DNA of 64,000 nucleotides from Mucilaginibacter sp. KACC 22773 (GTDB taxonomy: Bacteria > Bacteroidota > Bacteroidia > Sphingobacteriales > Sphingobacteriaceae). Position 1 is the stretch's first letter; each line of letters opens with the position of its first letter. A program made the translations under genes and the position numbers. Under the pieces are notes generated by a model, which was not told the origin of the DNA, did not search any database, and worked only from the letters and a program-made list of their open reading frames with translations. Below are positions 52,390 through 64,000 of the stretch, in pieces. Where the stretch lies: contig NZ_CP117883.1 of assembly GCF_028736215.1 (NCBI RefSeq), forward strand, positions 6,696,001 to 6,760,000, given 5' to 3'.

Positions 52390-53829
52390 ATGCGCAAAAT
52401 TTTATTAGCCATTGGCTTACTCGTGATTGTTACGGGCTGCCAAAAAAACACCTCGCAATCTGTCTTTTCAAACTCACAAAATTTAGCCGGGCACTCAACC
52501 GAAGTTGATTCGTTAAAGGCGTATCTGTCTAAACTCACCTCTATCGATCCCAGTCAGATCAGTTATGAAGCCGACACCAAACAGTTTGTTGCTTTTGGGA
52601 AAAACCAAATTAGCTTTGATGACATAACCGCCCTTTATAACAAATGGCCAATAAACGTAAAGGCTAAAGGTTTATCAACCAATATGGTTGCGCCGCCTGC
52701 TGACCCCTGCGGCGATTGCAGCGGAACTCCTCCTCCTGTTACACCCGCGCCTGCACCTACAGTTCCGCCCTATACAAACCCGGGCGATTCATTGCTCAGT
52801 TATTCTAATACCTTACTTACTTATAACTTAACATCCAAAACTATTAGTGATGATGGTACCATGAAGCCATTTTACACAGATGTTACCCAGGGCGCAGTAA
52901 TAAGTTACAGCATTGCAGTAACCGGAAGCAGCGGCGGTACACTAAGCGGCACAACGCTTAACGTGCCTTACAACCAATCGCAAACTGTTAAGGTAACGGT
53001 TAAAATCTCGTTGCCTCATGACCCTGCAACAGGTAAGGTTTCCAAATTTACTTTGAACGCGACGCTTGAACTTTTTACGGGGAATATACTAACACCATCG
53101 GGCATTCCGGGATATGGAATTTCGATAACTGAAAAAAACGTAAAACCTACGGATATTTTTTCGACGCAAACATTTGATTTTACGCTGCCGGTAGCATCGC
53201 CAAGCCTTAACGGAACACATTTTTGCATGTATTGGAATAATGCATCAAGCGGATCGAACGAAAAGGAAATTGCCGACCCTGTATATACAATAGCAGTACA
53301 GGGACTGCCTACCACTTCGGGCACTACTGTTACCGAACAAACAGGCCCGATAATATATTTGTACAGGATGTTTTCGGCACCAGCCGGTGAGCACTTTTAT
53401 ACCACTTCCAATGTGGAAAAAAGCCAGCTTTTAAATCAACCTCATCAGTACTTTTCCCCAAGCTTTTGGTCGTGGCTGTTTGGAAGCCAACACCCCAATA
53501 ACTATTGGACACAAGAAGGAAACATAGGCCGTGTATACAACTACCAGGCTAAGGGTACAGTGCCGTTGTACCGCCTTTATAATGGTACCGAACATATGTT
53601 TACCATCAATCCCTCTGAACGGGATAATATTATATCAACGTTAGGCTATCATTCGGAAGGTATTTCAGGATACGTTTATTCTACCCAGGTAGCCGGTAGC
53701 CAACCCATATATAGGTACCGTGGAACCAAGTCTGCAGGTCATTTCTTCACCACCAGTTATACTGAAATTAATGATGGCAGCGCCGCGGGTTTTGCGTACG
53801 AAGGTATAGCCTATTACGATTTGCCTTAA
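52390..53829 (+). CDS. Surface lipoprotein with DUF5648-like C-terminal repeats
   Basis: 479 residues. A lipoprotein signal (RKILLAIGLLVIVTGC, lipid Cys17) is followed by a Ser/Pro-rich spacer (PPPVTPAPAPTVPP near 115-128) and a beta-rich middle part. The last ~155 residues carry aromatic repeats of the DUF5648 type (IIYLYRMFSAPAGEHFYTTS, LYRLYNGTEHMFTI, IYRYRGTKSAGHFFTTS). Such modules are found on secreted or surface proteins, and binding of a carbohydrate or peptidoglycan is often assumed. It stands alone between two copies of a ~120 bp repeat, which suggests mobility or recombination in this spot. Function unknown. Confidence 0.8.
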   Translation: MRKILLAIGLLVIVTGCQKNTSQSVFSNSQNLAGHSTEVDSLKAYLSKLTSIDPSQISYEADTKQFVAFGKNQISFDDITALYNKWPINVKAKGLSTNMVAPPADPCGDCSGTPPPVTPAPAPTVPPYTNPGDSLLSYSNTLLTYNLTSKTISDDGTMKPFYTDVTQGAVISYSIAVTGSSGGTLSGTTLNVPYNQSQTVKVTVKISLPHDPATGKVSKFTLNATLELFTGNILTPSGIPGYGISITEKNVKPTDIFSTQTFDFTLPVASPSLNGTHFCMYWNNASSGSNEKEIADPVYTIAVQGLPTTSGTTVTEQTGPIIYLYRMFSAPAGEHFYTTSNVEKSQLLNQPHQYFSPSFWSWLFGSQHPNNYWTQEGNIGRVYNYQAKGTVPLYRLYNGTEHMFTINPSERDNIISTLGYHSEGISGYVYSTQVAGSQPIYRYRGTKSAGHFFTTSYTEINDGSAAGFAYEGIAYYDLP

Positions 53830-53890
53830 TTAACACCGCTTACCAACAGTTTGTAAAAACTCTTTTAATAAAATTCACATTGCGTTATCA

Positions 53891-53918
53891 CCGGAGGCCT
53901 CAAAAAAGAGGTCTCCGG
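53891..53918 (+). terminator. Candidate terminator hairpin after the lipoprotein gene
   Basis: CCGGAG-CCTC / GAGG-CTCCGG stem with an A6 loop, 62 bp after the stop. There is no T-run directly after it, so its efficiency as a terminator is doubtful. Confidence 0.5.
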
Positions 53919-53939
53919 CTATCGCAAACACTTCCCCCC

Positions 53940-54053
53940 TTTAGCGCAAGTGTTGTGCGGCTGCGTGTTGGAGGGTCACTTGCAACTTCCTTTAAACAAT
54001 CATAGCACAGGTGAGCCAACGCTTAAACCTTTACTCAACACCTGCGCTAAAAC
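53940..54053. repeat. Palindrome-ended ~115 bp element, copy 2
   Basis: Begins TTTAGCGCAAGTGTTG and ends CAACACCTGCGCTAAA, inverted repeats with one mismatch and longer than in copy 1. Same orientation as copy 1 at 52023-52143. Confidence 0.75.
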
Positions 54054-54241
54054 GTATTAGCATCTTCCGCCTTTACACATTTTAATGTTCGCGCTAAACC
54101 GTTTCAGCATTTATACCAAAGGTGCCGTACTTGGGTTTGTTTCCCCGCGTTCGCGTTAGGGATGGCAGCGGATACAGGCCCATGAGCGTAATGCCTGCAG
54201 GCGTATGAGCGTACAGCCCGGCCCGCAGGGAACGCCCATTT

Positions 54242-54341
54242 TAGTAGCAAGTAGTAAGTATCAAGTAGTAAGATTTTTTTGGCTTATGCGGGGCTTTTAG
54301 TATCAGGTAGTAAGTATCGGGTAGCAAGACTTTTTTTGGCT
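54242..54341. repeat. Two copies of a ~44 bp AGTAGTAAGTATC-type repeat
   Basis: Units at 54242-54284 and 54298-54341, 56 bp apart, both ending in a T-run and GGCT. Similar phrases (TAGTATCAAGTACTTAGTATCAAG) appear in the rRNA spacer at about 60326-60350. Confidence 0.75.
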
Positions 54342-54499
54342 GATCTGCGCGGAGGTGAGGGGTAAATTGTAAACGCTAAATCCGAAATCCGAAAATAAAA
54401 AAATCCGAAATCGAACATCCGAATTCCGAAATCGCATTTGAGTTTAAAGCGCGTTAAATTGCTAATAATTATAGCTAACTTTAAAACGACTAACAAAAT

Positions 54500-55099
54500 A
54501 TGGTTTTGAATATGGGTGAATTTTCGCAATCAAATGATATTATTTTTTATAGTACCCCCGCAGGCAATATAAAAGTTGAAGTGATTTTTAACGCCGAAAC
54601 ATTTTGGCTTACGCAAAAGCGTATGGCCGAACTTTTTGGGGTAGAAGTACCGGCAATAAGTAAGCATTTGAAAAACATTTTTGAAAGCAATGAACTCGTG
54701 GAGGCTTCAGTTGTTTCCAAAATGGAAACAACTGCCAGTGATGGTAAAAATTATTCTACGGCATTTTATAACCTCGACGCTATAATAGCGGTTGGGTACC
54801 GGGTAAACAGTTTTGAAGCCACGCAATTCAGGATCTGGGCTACCAAAACCCTGCGCGAATATATTATCAAAGGCTTTGTGCTTGACGATGAACGCTTAAA
54901 ACAAGGTAAACCCCTGGGTAAAGATTATTTTGATGAGTTACTGGACAGGATTAGGGAGATACGTGCCAGTGAAAGGCGCTTTTACCTGAAAATAACCGAC
55001 ATATATGAACAATGCAGTATAGATTATAACAAAGACGCCGACATAACCCAGAAGTTTTTTAAAACGGTGCAAAACTATGTCCCCTCGGGGTCTCTTTGA
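54500..55099 (+). pseudogene. RhuM family protein, C-terminally truncated
   Basis: 199 residues. It matches the virulence-protein RhuM family over its whole visible length: an N-terminal helix-turn-helix-like part (FWLTQKRMAELFGVEVPAISKHLKNIF region, about 35-61), then VVSKMETTASDGKNYSTAFYNLDAIIAVGYRVNS and TKTLREYIIKGFVLDDERLKQG regions. Full-length members run to about 330 residues; this one stops at KFFKTVQNYVPSGSL, where the family would continue (FFKTVQNK...). The last residues come from a foldback element that begins at 55079. RhuM genes often accompany mobile elements; the function is poorly known. Met5 (MGEFSQ) is an alternative start. Confidence 0.78.
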
Positions 55100-55193
55100 A
55101 AAAGGACCCTGAGGGCGCGTGCCTGGCGATGAACTATTTGGATACAACAGGCACCATCCCCTCAGGTTCCTCGTTGAGAGAACCCGAGGGGAC
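55079..55193. mobile_element. ~115 bp foldback (MITE-like) element truncating rhuM
   Basis: The ends GTCCCCTCGGG and CCCGAGGGGAC are perfect inverted repeats, continued by TCTC/GAGA and by internal GGACCCTGAGGG / CCCTCAGGTTCC. The whole element could fold on itself. It interrupts the RhuM frame and supplies its stop. No target-site duplication is obvious. Confidence 0.6.
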
Positions 55194-55199
55194 AAAAAA

Positions 55200-55315
55200 T
55201 CTGCACATCCGAAATCCGCACATCTGAAATCTGCACATCCGAAGTCGGCACATCTGAAATCCGCACATCTGAAATCTGCACATCTGAAATCTGCACATCT
55301 GAAATCTGCACATCT
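55200..55315. repeat. 15-bp tandem repeat (GAAATCTGCACATCT)
   Basis: About eight direct copies of GAAATCTGCACATCT with C/T variants, with no spacers. Related phrases occur in the rRNA spacer at about 60470-60550. Confidence 0.88.
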
Positions 55316-56369
55316 ACTCCCCCCTCGCCCATCCTATCATTTTATTAACTGTGGCGAGGCCGAGTTTGAGGCGGGCGGCTATTTGGCGCTGACTTAGGCC
55401 CTGGGCGTGAAGCTGGGCCACCTGGTTGGCATTGCGGTCGCGCAGTTGCTGGGTGCTGGTAAGCAGGTGGTCAAGCTCGTGGCAAGTACCCTCGAAATTG
55501 AATTGCAGGAAACTGTCGCGCCGCACCAGTTTGCATTGAACCACGTTTTCGGCGCCGTAGGTTTCCTGGGTGCTGCGCTGTTTTATTTGTTTAAGGTATC
55601 GGTAGCCGGTCCACTTGTTGCTTTCGCCGATGGCAAAGGCGCTATCGGCAAAGTTGATGAGCATTTTGCTGCCCTGCAAATCGTTGCGGCTAATGGGCAT
55701 GGCGGGGTTGCGCTTGGGGGTATGGGCCAGCACCAGGATGCTGAGGCCGTGGCGGGTTTTAAGGTATTTAAGCTGTTTCATGAGGGGCAGGGCCTCGTTG
55801 GCTCGTTCGGTACCCTTGCGCATGCAGGTAATGTTATCGATAATGAGCACGGTGGCGCCGGTGGTTTTAATGCCGCGGGTGAGGGCCTCGATCACATCGT
55901 CGTTAAAGCGGGTGGTGGGGCTGTAGTGTTTGTATAGCTGGTTGTATTCGCCGCGCATAAAATTGTCGCTGAAGCGGAAGGTGCCGCGCGCGTCGGTATA
56001 GCGTTGTTCAAACTGTTTGCCGGCCAGTTCAAAATCGATGTACAACACCGGGCTGGGTTCGGCATTCATCTCGAAGCCGGGAATGGCCTGGCCCGCGGCA
56101 ATGCTTTGGCCCAGCTGCACCGCCAGGATGCTTTTGCCCATATTGGTATCGGCAAACAGGATGCACAGCTCGCCCTGCAGCCAAAACCTGCCGAACAGCA
56201 TTTGCGGCGTTTCGGCCTCCTGCTCCATAGCCATCCACTGGTTGGCCTTATAAATGTGGAAGAGCGCGTTGGGGGTATACGGGTCGGCCTCCACGTGGTC
56301 GAAGGCCAGCTGATCGGCCGAGGGGCCTTTCGGGGTTTTGTTTTTTTCGGTGAATTGTAGGTTAAGCAT
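55314..56369 (-). CDS. RepA/AAA_25-type ATPase with C-terminal HTH
   Basis: 351 residues from ATG 56369 (MLNLQFTEKNK). The frame stays open 37 codons further upstream, but that stretch is repeat-like and not family-like. Walker A ADTNMGKS is at 73-80, Walker B LIIDNI near 190, and the RecA-like strands continue with LSILVLAHTPKRN. The C-terminus ends with a helix-turn-helix (LSQRQIAARLKLGLATVNKMIGW). RepA/AAA_25 proteins are replication or primase-associated ATPases found on plasmids and mobile elements. Here it stands beside repeats and a broken rhuM, next to the rRNA operon, so it is probably a remnant of an integrated element. Confidence 0.82.
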   Translation of the reverse strand: MLNLQFTEKNKTPKGPSADQLAFDHVEADPYTPNALFHIYKANQWMAMEQEAETPQMLFGRFWLQGELCILFADTNMGKSILAVQLGQSIAAGQAIPGFEMNAEPSPVLYIDFELAGKQFEQRYTDARGTFRFSDNFMRGEYNQLYKHYSPTTRFNDDVIEALTRGIKTTGATVLIIDNITCMRKGTERANEALPLMKQLKYLKTRHGLSILVLAHTPKRNPAMPISRNDLQGSKMLINFADSAFAIGESNKWTGYRYLKQIKQRSTQETYGAENVVQCKLVRRDSFLQFNFEGTCHELDHLLTSTQQLRDRNANQVAQLHAQGLSQRQIAARLKLGLATVNKMIGWARGE

Positions 56370-56480
56370 ATTAGTTTGCAGTTTTGAGTGGGCAGTTGGC
56401 AGTTCGGGTTGCGGGAAGGAGTTGGGGTGTAGTTGGCAGATGGTAACGGAAGGCGCGATGCCATAAACCCCGCCAGCCAC

Positions 56481-57009
56481 CTACAAAAACCCGAACCCAG
56501 CAACCCGCCCCCCGAACCCGACCCTCACAAATTTACCACGCCCCACCAACAAAAATGGTGACACAACTTTGTCAGTAACCTAACAATACCAGACCCCAAA
56601 ATTGCGCCCCCTTTTTTCTGATAACCTCTGATGGATTTTCCTACTCAGGCCCCGCCAAAAACAGCCCACCCCCAAACCCCGGTACCCGAAGGGTGCATAT
56701 TGGCAGCATTAAGGGTAACCGATAGTGGCCTGATGATAGCAGATAAGGAGCTGACAAGGTGCCGGCAGGGATACCCTATTCCCCTGTGCTATTTCGAAGA
56801 TTGATGGATTATAACATGGTTATGCCTGCGAACGGAGGCGTTGATCAGCCTGTGAATTGCATGTTCTATGATTGCCCGAACACTTAACCTACTGATTGCA
56901 AACAATATAAGTGTTCGCCCCCGAACACCCGAACGGTATAGTATCTAACCGAACACCAATGACTAATGACAGCGCAGCGAAATGACCAATGACCAAACTT
57001 CCTGAACAC
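56481..57009. other. Intergenic region before the rRNA operon end
   Basis: About 530 bp between the ATPase gene and the rRNA terminator. No gene, RNA or repeat is recognised beyond a CCCGAACCC-rich stretch at about 56490-56520. Confidence 0.6.
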
Positions 57010-57042
57010 AAAAAAGCCCTTGACTGTTTCCAGCAAGGGCTT
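57010..57042 (-). terminator. Terminator of the rRNA operon
   Basis: AAGCCCTTG / CAAGGGCTT stem with an 11-base loop, followed on the minus strand by TTTTTTG, 12 bp after the 5S gene. Confidence 0.88.
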
Positions 57043-57054
57043 GATTTAAGATTT

Positions 57055-57163
57055 GGCACCGACCTACTCTCCCACGTTTTACCGCAGTACCATCGGCTCT
57101 GGCGGGCTTGACTTCTCTGTTCGGAATGGGAAGAGGTAGACACCGCCGATATAGGCACCTGAA
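57055..57163 (-). rRNA. 5S ribosomal RNA
   Basis: About 109 nt on the minus strand with the helix I ends TCAGGTGCC / GGTGCC and the conserved loop sequences CCATTCCGAACAGAGAAG and CGATGGTACTGC. It is the last gene of the rRNA operon. Ends are approximate by a few bases. Confidence 0.92.
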
Positions 57164-57394
57164 TATTTTTAATGTTGAGGTGAAAGCTTAAAGGTGAAGG
57201 GTGAAAGGTTTTTAATACCTTTTGCCTTTATCCTTTGGCCTTTCTGCCTTAACAATGACATATTATTGAAAGAAGTAATTAATCAGAGAAAACAACAATA
57301 TTAGTGTGTTCATGGTTGATAGTTCATGGTTCATCGCACATATTACTATGAACTATGATCCATTTGCTATCAACCACTATTATTACCTGCTATG

Positions 57395-60268
<2,874 letters not shown>

Positions 60269-60550
60269 TTCTACTTATACGCCTTTTGCTCGTATAGTAT
60301 GCTTTTTGATTCTTGTTGCCGTTTTTAGTATCAAGTACTTAGTATCAAGTAGCAAGACCGAAGCCTTTCTCCTTTTTTACTTTTCCGCAATATTCAAAAG
60401 CCTGCAACAGTCCTCTATACTGTTGTCTTCTCTTTTTTATTACTTCTTCCAATATGTCAAAGAACGTTCGCGGATGTGCCGATTTCAGATTTCAAATGTG
60501 CAGATGATTTCTCATTTGCATATCTGCATATCTAACATTTGCACATCTAC

Positions 60551-60627
60551 TGGTGGAGAATAACGGATTCGAACCGTTGACCCCCTGCGTGCAAGGCAGG
60601 TGCTCTAGCCAGCTGAGCTAATCCCCC
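60551..60627 (-). tRNA. tRNA-Ala (anticodon TGC)
   Basis: 77 nt on the minus strand including the encoded CCA. Acceptor GGGGGAT pairs with ATTCTCC; the anticodon stem-loop CCTGC-CTTGCAC-GCAGG shows TGC. It lies in the 16S-23S spacer next to tRNA-Ile, the usual arrangement. Confidence 0.95.
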
Positions 60628-60724
60628 TTAAGATGAGTTTGCAGTTTTGAGTTTGCAGTTTGCAGCCTTTTTTTACTGCCTACTGTGAACTGTTTACTAC
60701 CCACTCGCAGCTTCGCTGCGCTTG

Positions 60725-60799
60725 TAGTCCCGAGCAGATTTGAACTGCTGACCCCTACATTATCAGTGTAGTGCTCTAACCAAGCTGAGCTACAGGACT
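60725..60799 (-). tRNA. tRNA-Ile (anticodon GAT)
   Basis: 75 nt on the minus strand: acceptor AGTCCTG / CGGGACT with G-T wobble, anticodon stem CTACA / TGTAG around CTGATAA, anticodon GAT. CCA is not encoded. Located between 16S and tRNA-Ala. Confidence 0.95.
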
Positions 60800-61143
60800 A
60801 TATTTCAGTTTGCAGTCTTTAGTTTGCAGTTTGCAGCTTGTACTGCTTTGTAGTTAGCTCTTGTTGCCAACTGCTAACTGCTCTTTACTGCCCACTGTGA
60901 ACTGCCAACTGTGTCCCAGCTCACCTTTCGGCTTCGCTCCACATAGATGGCTTCATCTTTTGGGTTTCCTTTTTGTGTTTAATTATTGAATGACTGAATT
61001 AGTGAATTACTGATTTGTTGTTTTGTATTATATATAGCATATAACCTATTCAACTTAATCTAACTCAATAAACCAATCAACCAATTTTAAGAAATAATCA
61101 TGTAGGTAACTTGTTACAATAACTGATGTATCGATACTGCTCC
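60800..61143. other. 16S-tRNA spacer with dispersed repeat phrases
   Basis: No gene. It carries AGTTTGCAGTTTGCAG and CTGCCCACTGTGAACTGCC phrases, of the same family as the repeats after the TonB receptor gene, and an AT-rich part next to the 16S 3' end. Confidence 0.65.
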
Positions 61144-62665
<1,522 letters not shown>

Positions 62666-63349
62666 GTAAAATGTCTCGTTTGTTCACTGACCCTATTATT
62701 AATAATAGAATCTGTATAATTATGTATCTTTATACAGTATCTAACATTTGTTTGTTATCATAACTCCTCTTACTCTTTTCCGCCTTGCAGCTTCTTTTTG
62801 TTTGAGTTGTTACTCTACATGATTTTCTATTTCTTAAAAGAACTTTCTCGCTTCATCATCCGAATCCGCTATATAATCTTTACAAGTTGCCTTGTCTGAT
62901 TTGTCATTTTCATTACCGGAATCGCTCCGGCTTTTTAACTTCTTTTGCTCCTCAAAGCAACCCTCCGTTTGGGTCTGCAAAGGTAGTATTCCTTTTTACT
63001 TTTCCAAAACTTATTTTTTCTTTTTTTTGGAGACCCGAAACCGATCATTTTCACTTGATCTTCCTCTTCGATTGCGGGTTGCAAAGGTGCGAATTTTAAT
63101 TTGATTTAACAAGTGATAATTTCACTCTTTTTGATCTTTTTTATATTCGCTAACTCTTCAAAAAACAACGCCCTTTTTCTGGAGCGGCCACAAATGTACA
63201 CAGAAAACCACTTACCAACCAAGAGAAATTTTCAAATAATTAAAACAATTCTACAAGTAACTGTAAACTAACGTTAAATAAACCCCAACAGCACCCGAAT
63301 ATCTTATAAACAATAGCATATACCTAATTTGTATATTTACAAAGTATAT
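62666..63349. other. Upstream region of the rRNA operon and of the methyltransferase gene
   Basis: About 680 bp, AT-rich, no gene seen. It should hold the rRNA promoters (minus strand) and the promoter of the divergent methyltransferase gene, but I could not assign boxes with confidence. Confidence 0.6.
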
Positions 63350-64000
63350 GAATGAGCAACAGTTCCCCGATAATTTCCTGCAAACCTTAAGCGCAGAAAA
63401 TGGATTTGACGAAGAAAATTTTATCCAGGCACATCAAATTACTGATGCACCTACCTCTATAAGGGTTAATCCTTTTAAGCGTCCATCCTTAAAAACAGAT
63501 GAACAAGTAGCCTGGTGTAGCGATGGATTTTATTTAAACACCCGCCCATCCTTCACATTCGACCCACTTTTTCATGCCGGGTGCTATTATGTACAGGAGG
63601 CATCGTCGATGTTTATTGACCATATATTAAAACATATTCGCCCTAATATAGATGACACCATAAAAGTACTTGACCTTTGCGCTGCCCCGGGTGGCAAAAG
63701 CACACTCCTTAACTCGGCCATTAATGCCGACGATTTGTTGGTTGCCAACGAAATTATTAAAACACGCGTACCTGTATTAACAGATAACCTTAGCCGTTGG
63801 GGCCAGGCAAACGTAATTGTGAGCAATAATGATCCGAAAGACATTGGCCGGCTAAAAAGCTTTTTCGATATTATCCTGGTTGATGCACCATGTTCGGGCT
63901 CGGGCATGTTTCGTAAGGATCCGCAGGCAATGAACGAGTGGTCGGAGGCCAATGTGGAATTGTGTCACCAGCGGCAGGAACGAATCCTGGCCGATATGCT
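63350..64000 (+). CDS. RsmF/Sun-type rRNA (cytosine-5) methyltransferase, N-terminal part
   Basis: The frame from ATG 63350 (MNEQQFPDNFLQTLSAENG) runs open to the window end, about 217 residues. It shows an N-terminal part with TSIRVNP, YVQEASSMF, the SAM-binding motif VLDLCAAPGGKSTLL and the catalytic-cysteine motif VDAPCSGSGMFRKDP. This is the NOL1/NOP2/Sun family, which methylates cytosine C5 in 16S or 23S rRNA. The right part is missing, so the exact subtype and any C-terminal RNA-binding domain cannot be seen. It is divergent from the rRNA operon. Confidence 0.93.

Larger units (their letters stand above)
53830..54499. other. Repeat-rich intergenic region
   Basis: Contains a hairpin (53891-53918), the second palindrome-ended element (53940-54053), a 43-44 bp direct repeat (54242-54284 and 54298-54341) and AATCCGAA phrases (about 54378-54430). 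No gene is seen. Confidence 0.65.

Noticed and set aside
55200..55315. CRISPR-like look of the 15-bp repeats
   Set aside because: The units are directly adjacent, with no spacers, and there are no cas genes.
55407..55937. Long plus-strand frame of 176 codons
   Set aside because: It is antisense to the AAA ATPase gene, whose motifs are clear.

Overview
The window looks like a chromosomal stretch from a Bacteroidota member, most likely family Sphingobacteriaceae (Mucilaginibacter/Pedobacter-like). This rests on a SusC/SusD pair with a DUF1735-type lipoprotein, TonB receptors with CarboxypepD_reg plugs, GIN-domain and LytTR/LytS proteins, a Bacteroidota-style promoter (TTG / TAnnTTTG) and few purine-rich Shine-Dalgarno sites. 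Genus is inference; a 16S comparison would settle it.

Positions 1-27.7 kb are an accessory region devoted to ribosomally made, modified peptides (RiPPs). On the minus strand lies a large locus with three related 60-63 aa precursor peptides, two nearly identical radical SAM/SPASM maturases, a UPF0489 peptide-arginase-like protein, a stand-alone NRPS condensation domain, an acyl carrier protein with its own phosphopantetheinyl transferase, a membrane GT2 glycosyltransferase, a JmjC-like and a 2OG-Fe(II) hydroxylase, a cytoplasmic subtilase fused to a DUF1611-like P-loop domain, a secreted S41 protease, a GIN-domain protein and an ABC exporter cut by the left edge. A 1.9 kb segment (start of an unknown gene + maturase + precursor) is present twice, 8.6 kb apart. 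On the plus strand next to it is a class I lanthipeptide-type cluster: a 69 aa Cys-rich precursor, a 48 aa Cys-free Thr-rich candidate precursor, LanC-like, LanB, a second JmjC-like protein and an unknown protein. A LytS/LytTR two-component pair sits between the two clusters. A 37-38 bp site made of two half-sites 21 bp apart occurs upstream of three of the transcription units, always in the same orientation relative to the gene, so the two clusters are probably co-regulated. A decayed tyrosine integrase next to the 3' end of tRNA-Arg(CCT) suggests that the region is an island.

Positions 28-45 kb are mostly ordinary chromosome: metG, an LD-carboxypeptidase, DoxX, two paralogous secreted proteins, a SusC/SusD/lipoprotein operon, PadR-PspC and a TonB receptor. 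Positions 45.9-51.4 kb hold a compact four-gene minus-strand defence-like operon, HsdM-HsdS-AAA ATPase-HNH, in which the HsdR nuclease seems to be replaced by a Septu (PtuA/PtuB)-like pair. Positions 51.4-57 kb are repeat-rich: a DUF5648-like lipoprotein between two copies of a palindrome-ended element, a RhuM gene cut short by a foldback element, 15-bp tandem repeats and a RepA/AAA_25-type ATPase. Positions 57-62.7 kb are a complete rRNA operon on the minus strand (16S, tRNA-Ile, tRNA-Ala, 23S, 5S, terminator). The window ends inside an RsmF/Sun-type rRNA methyltransferase.
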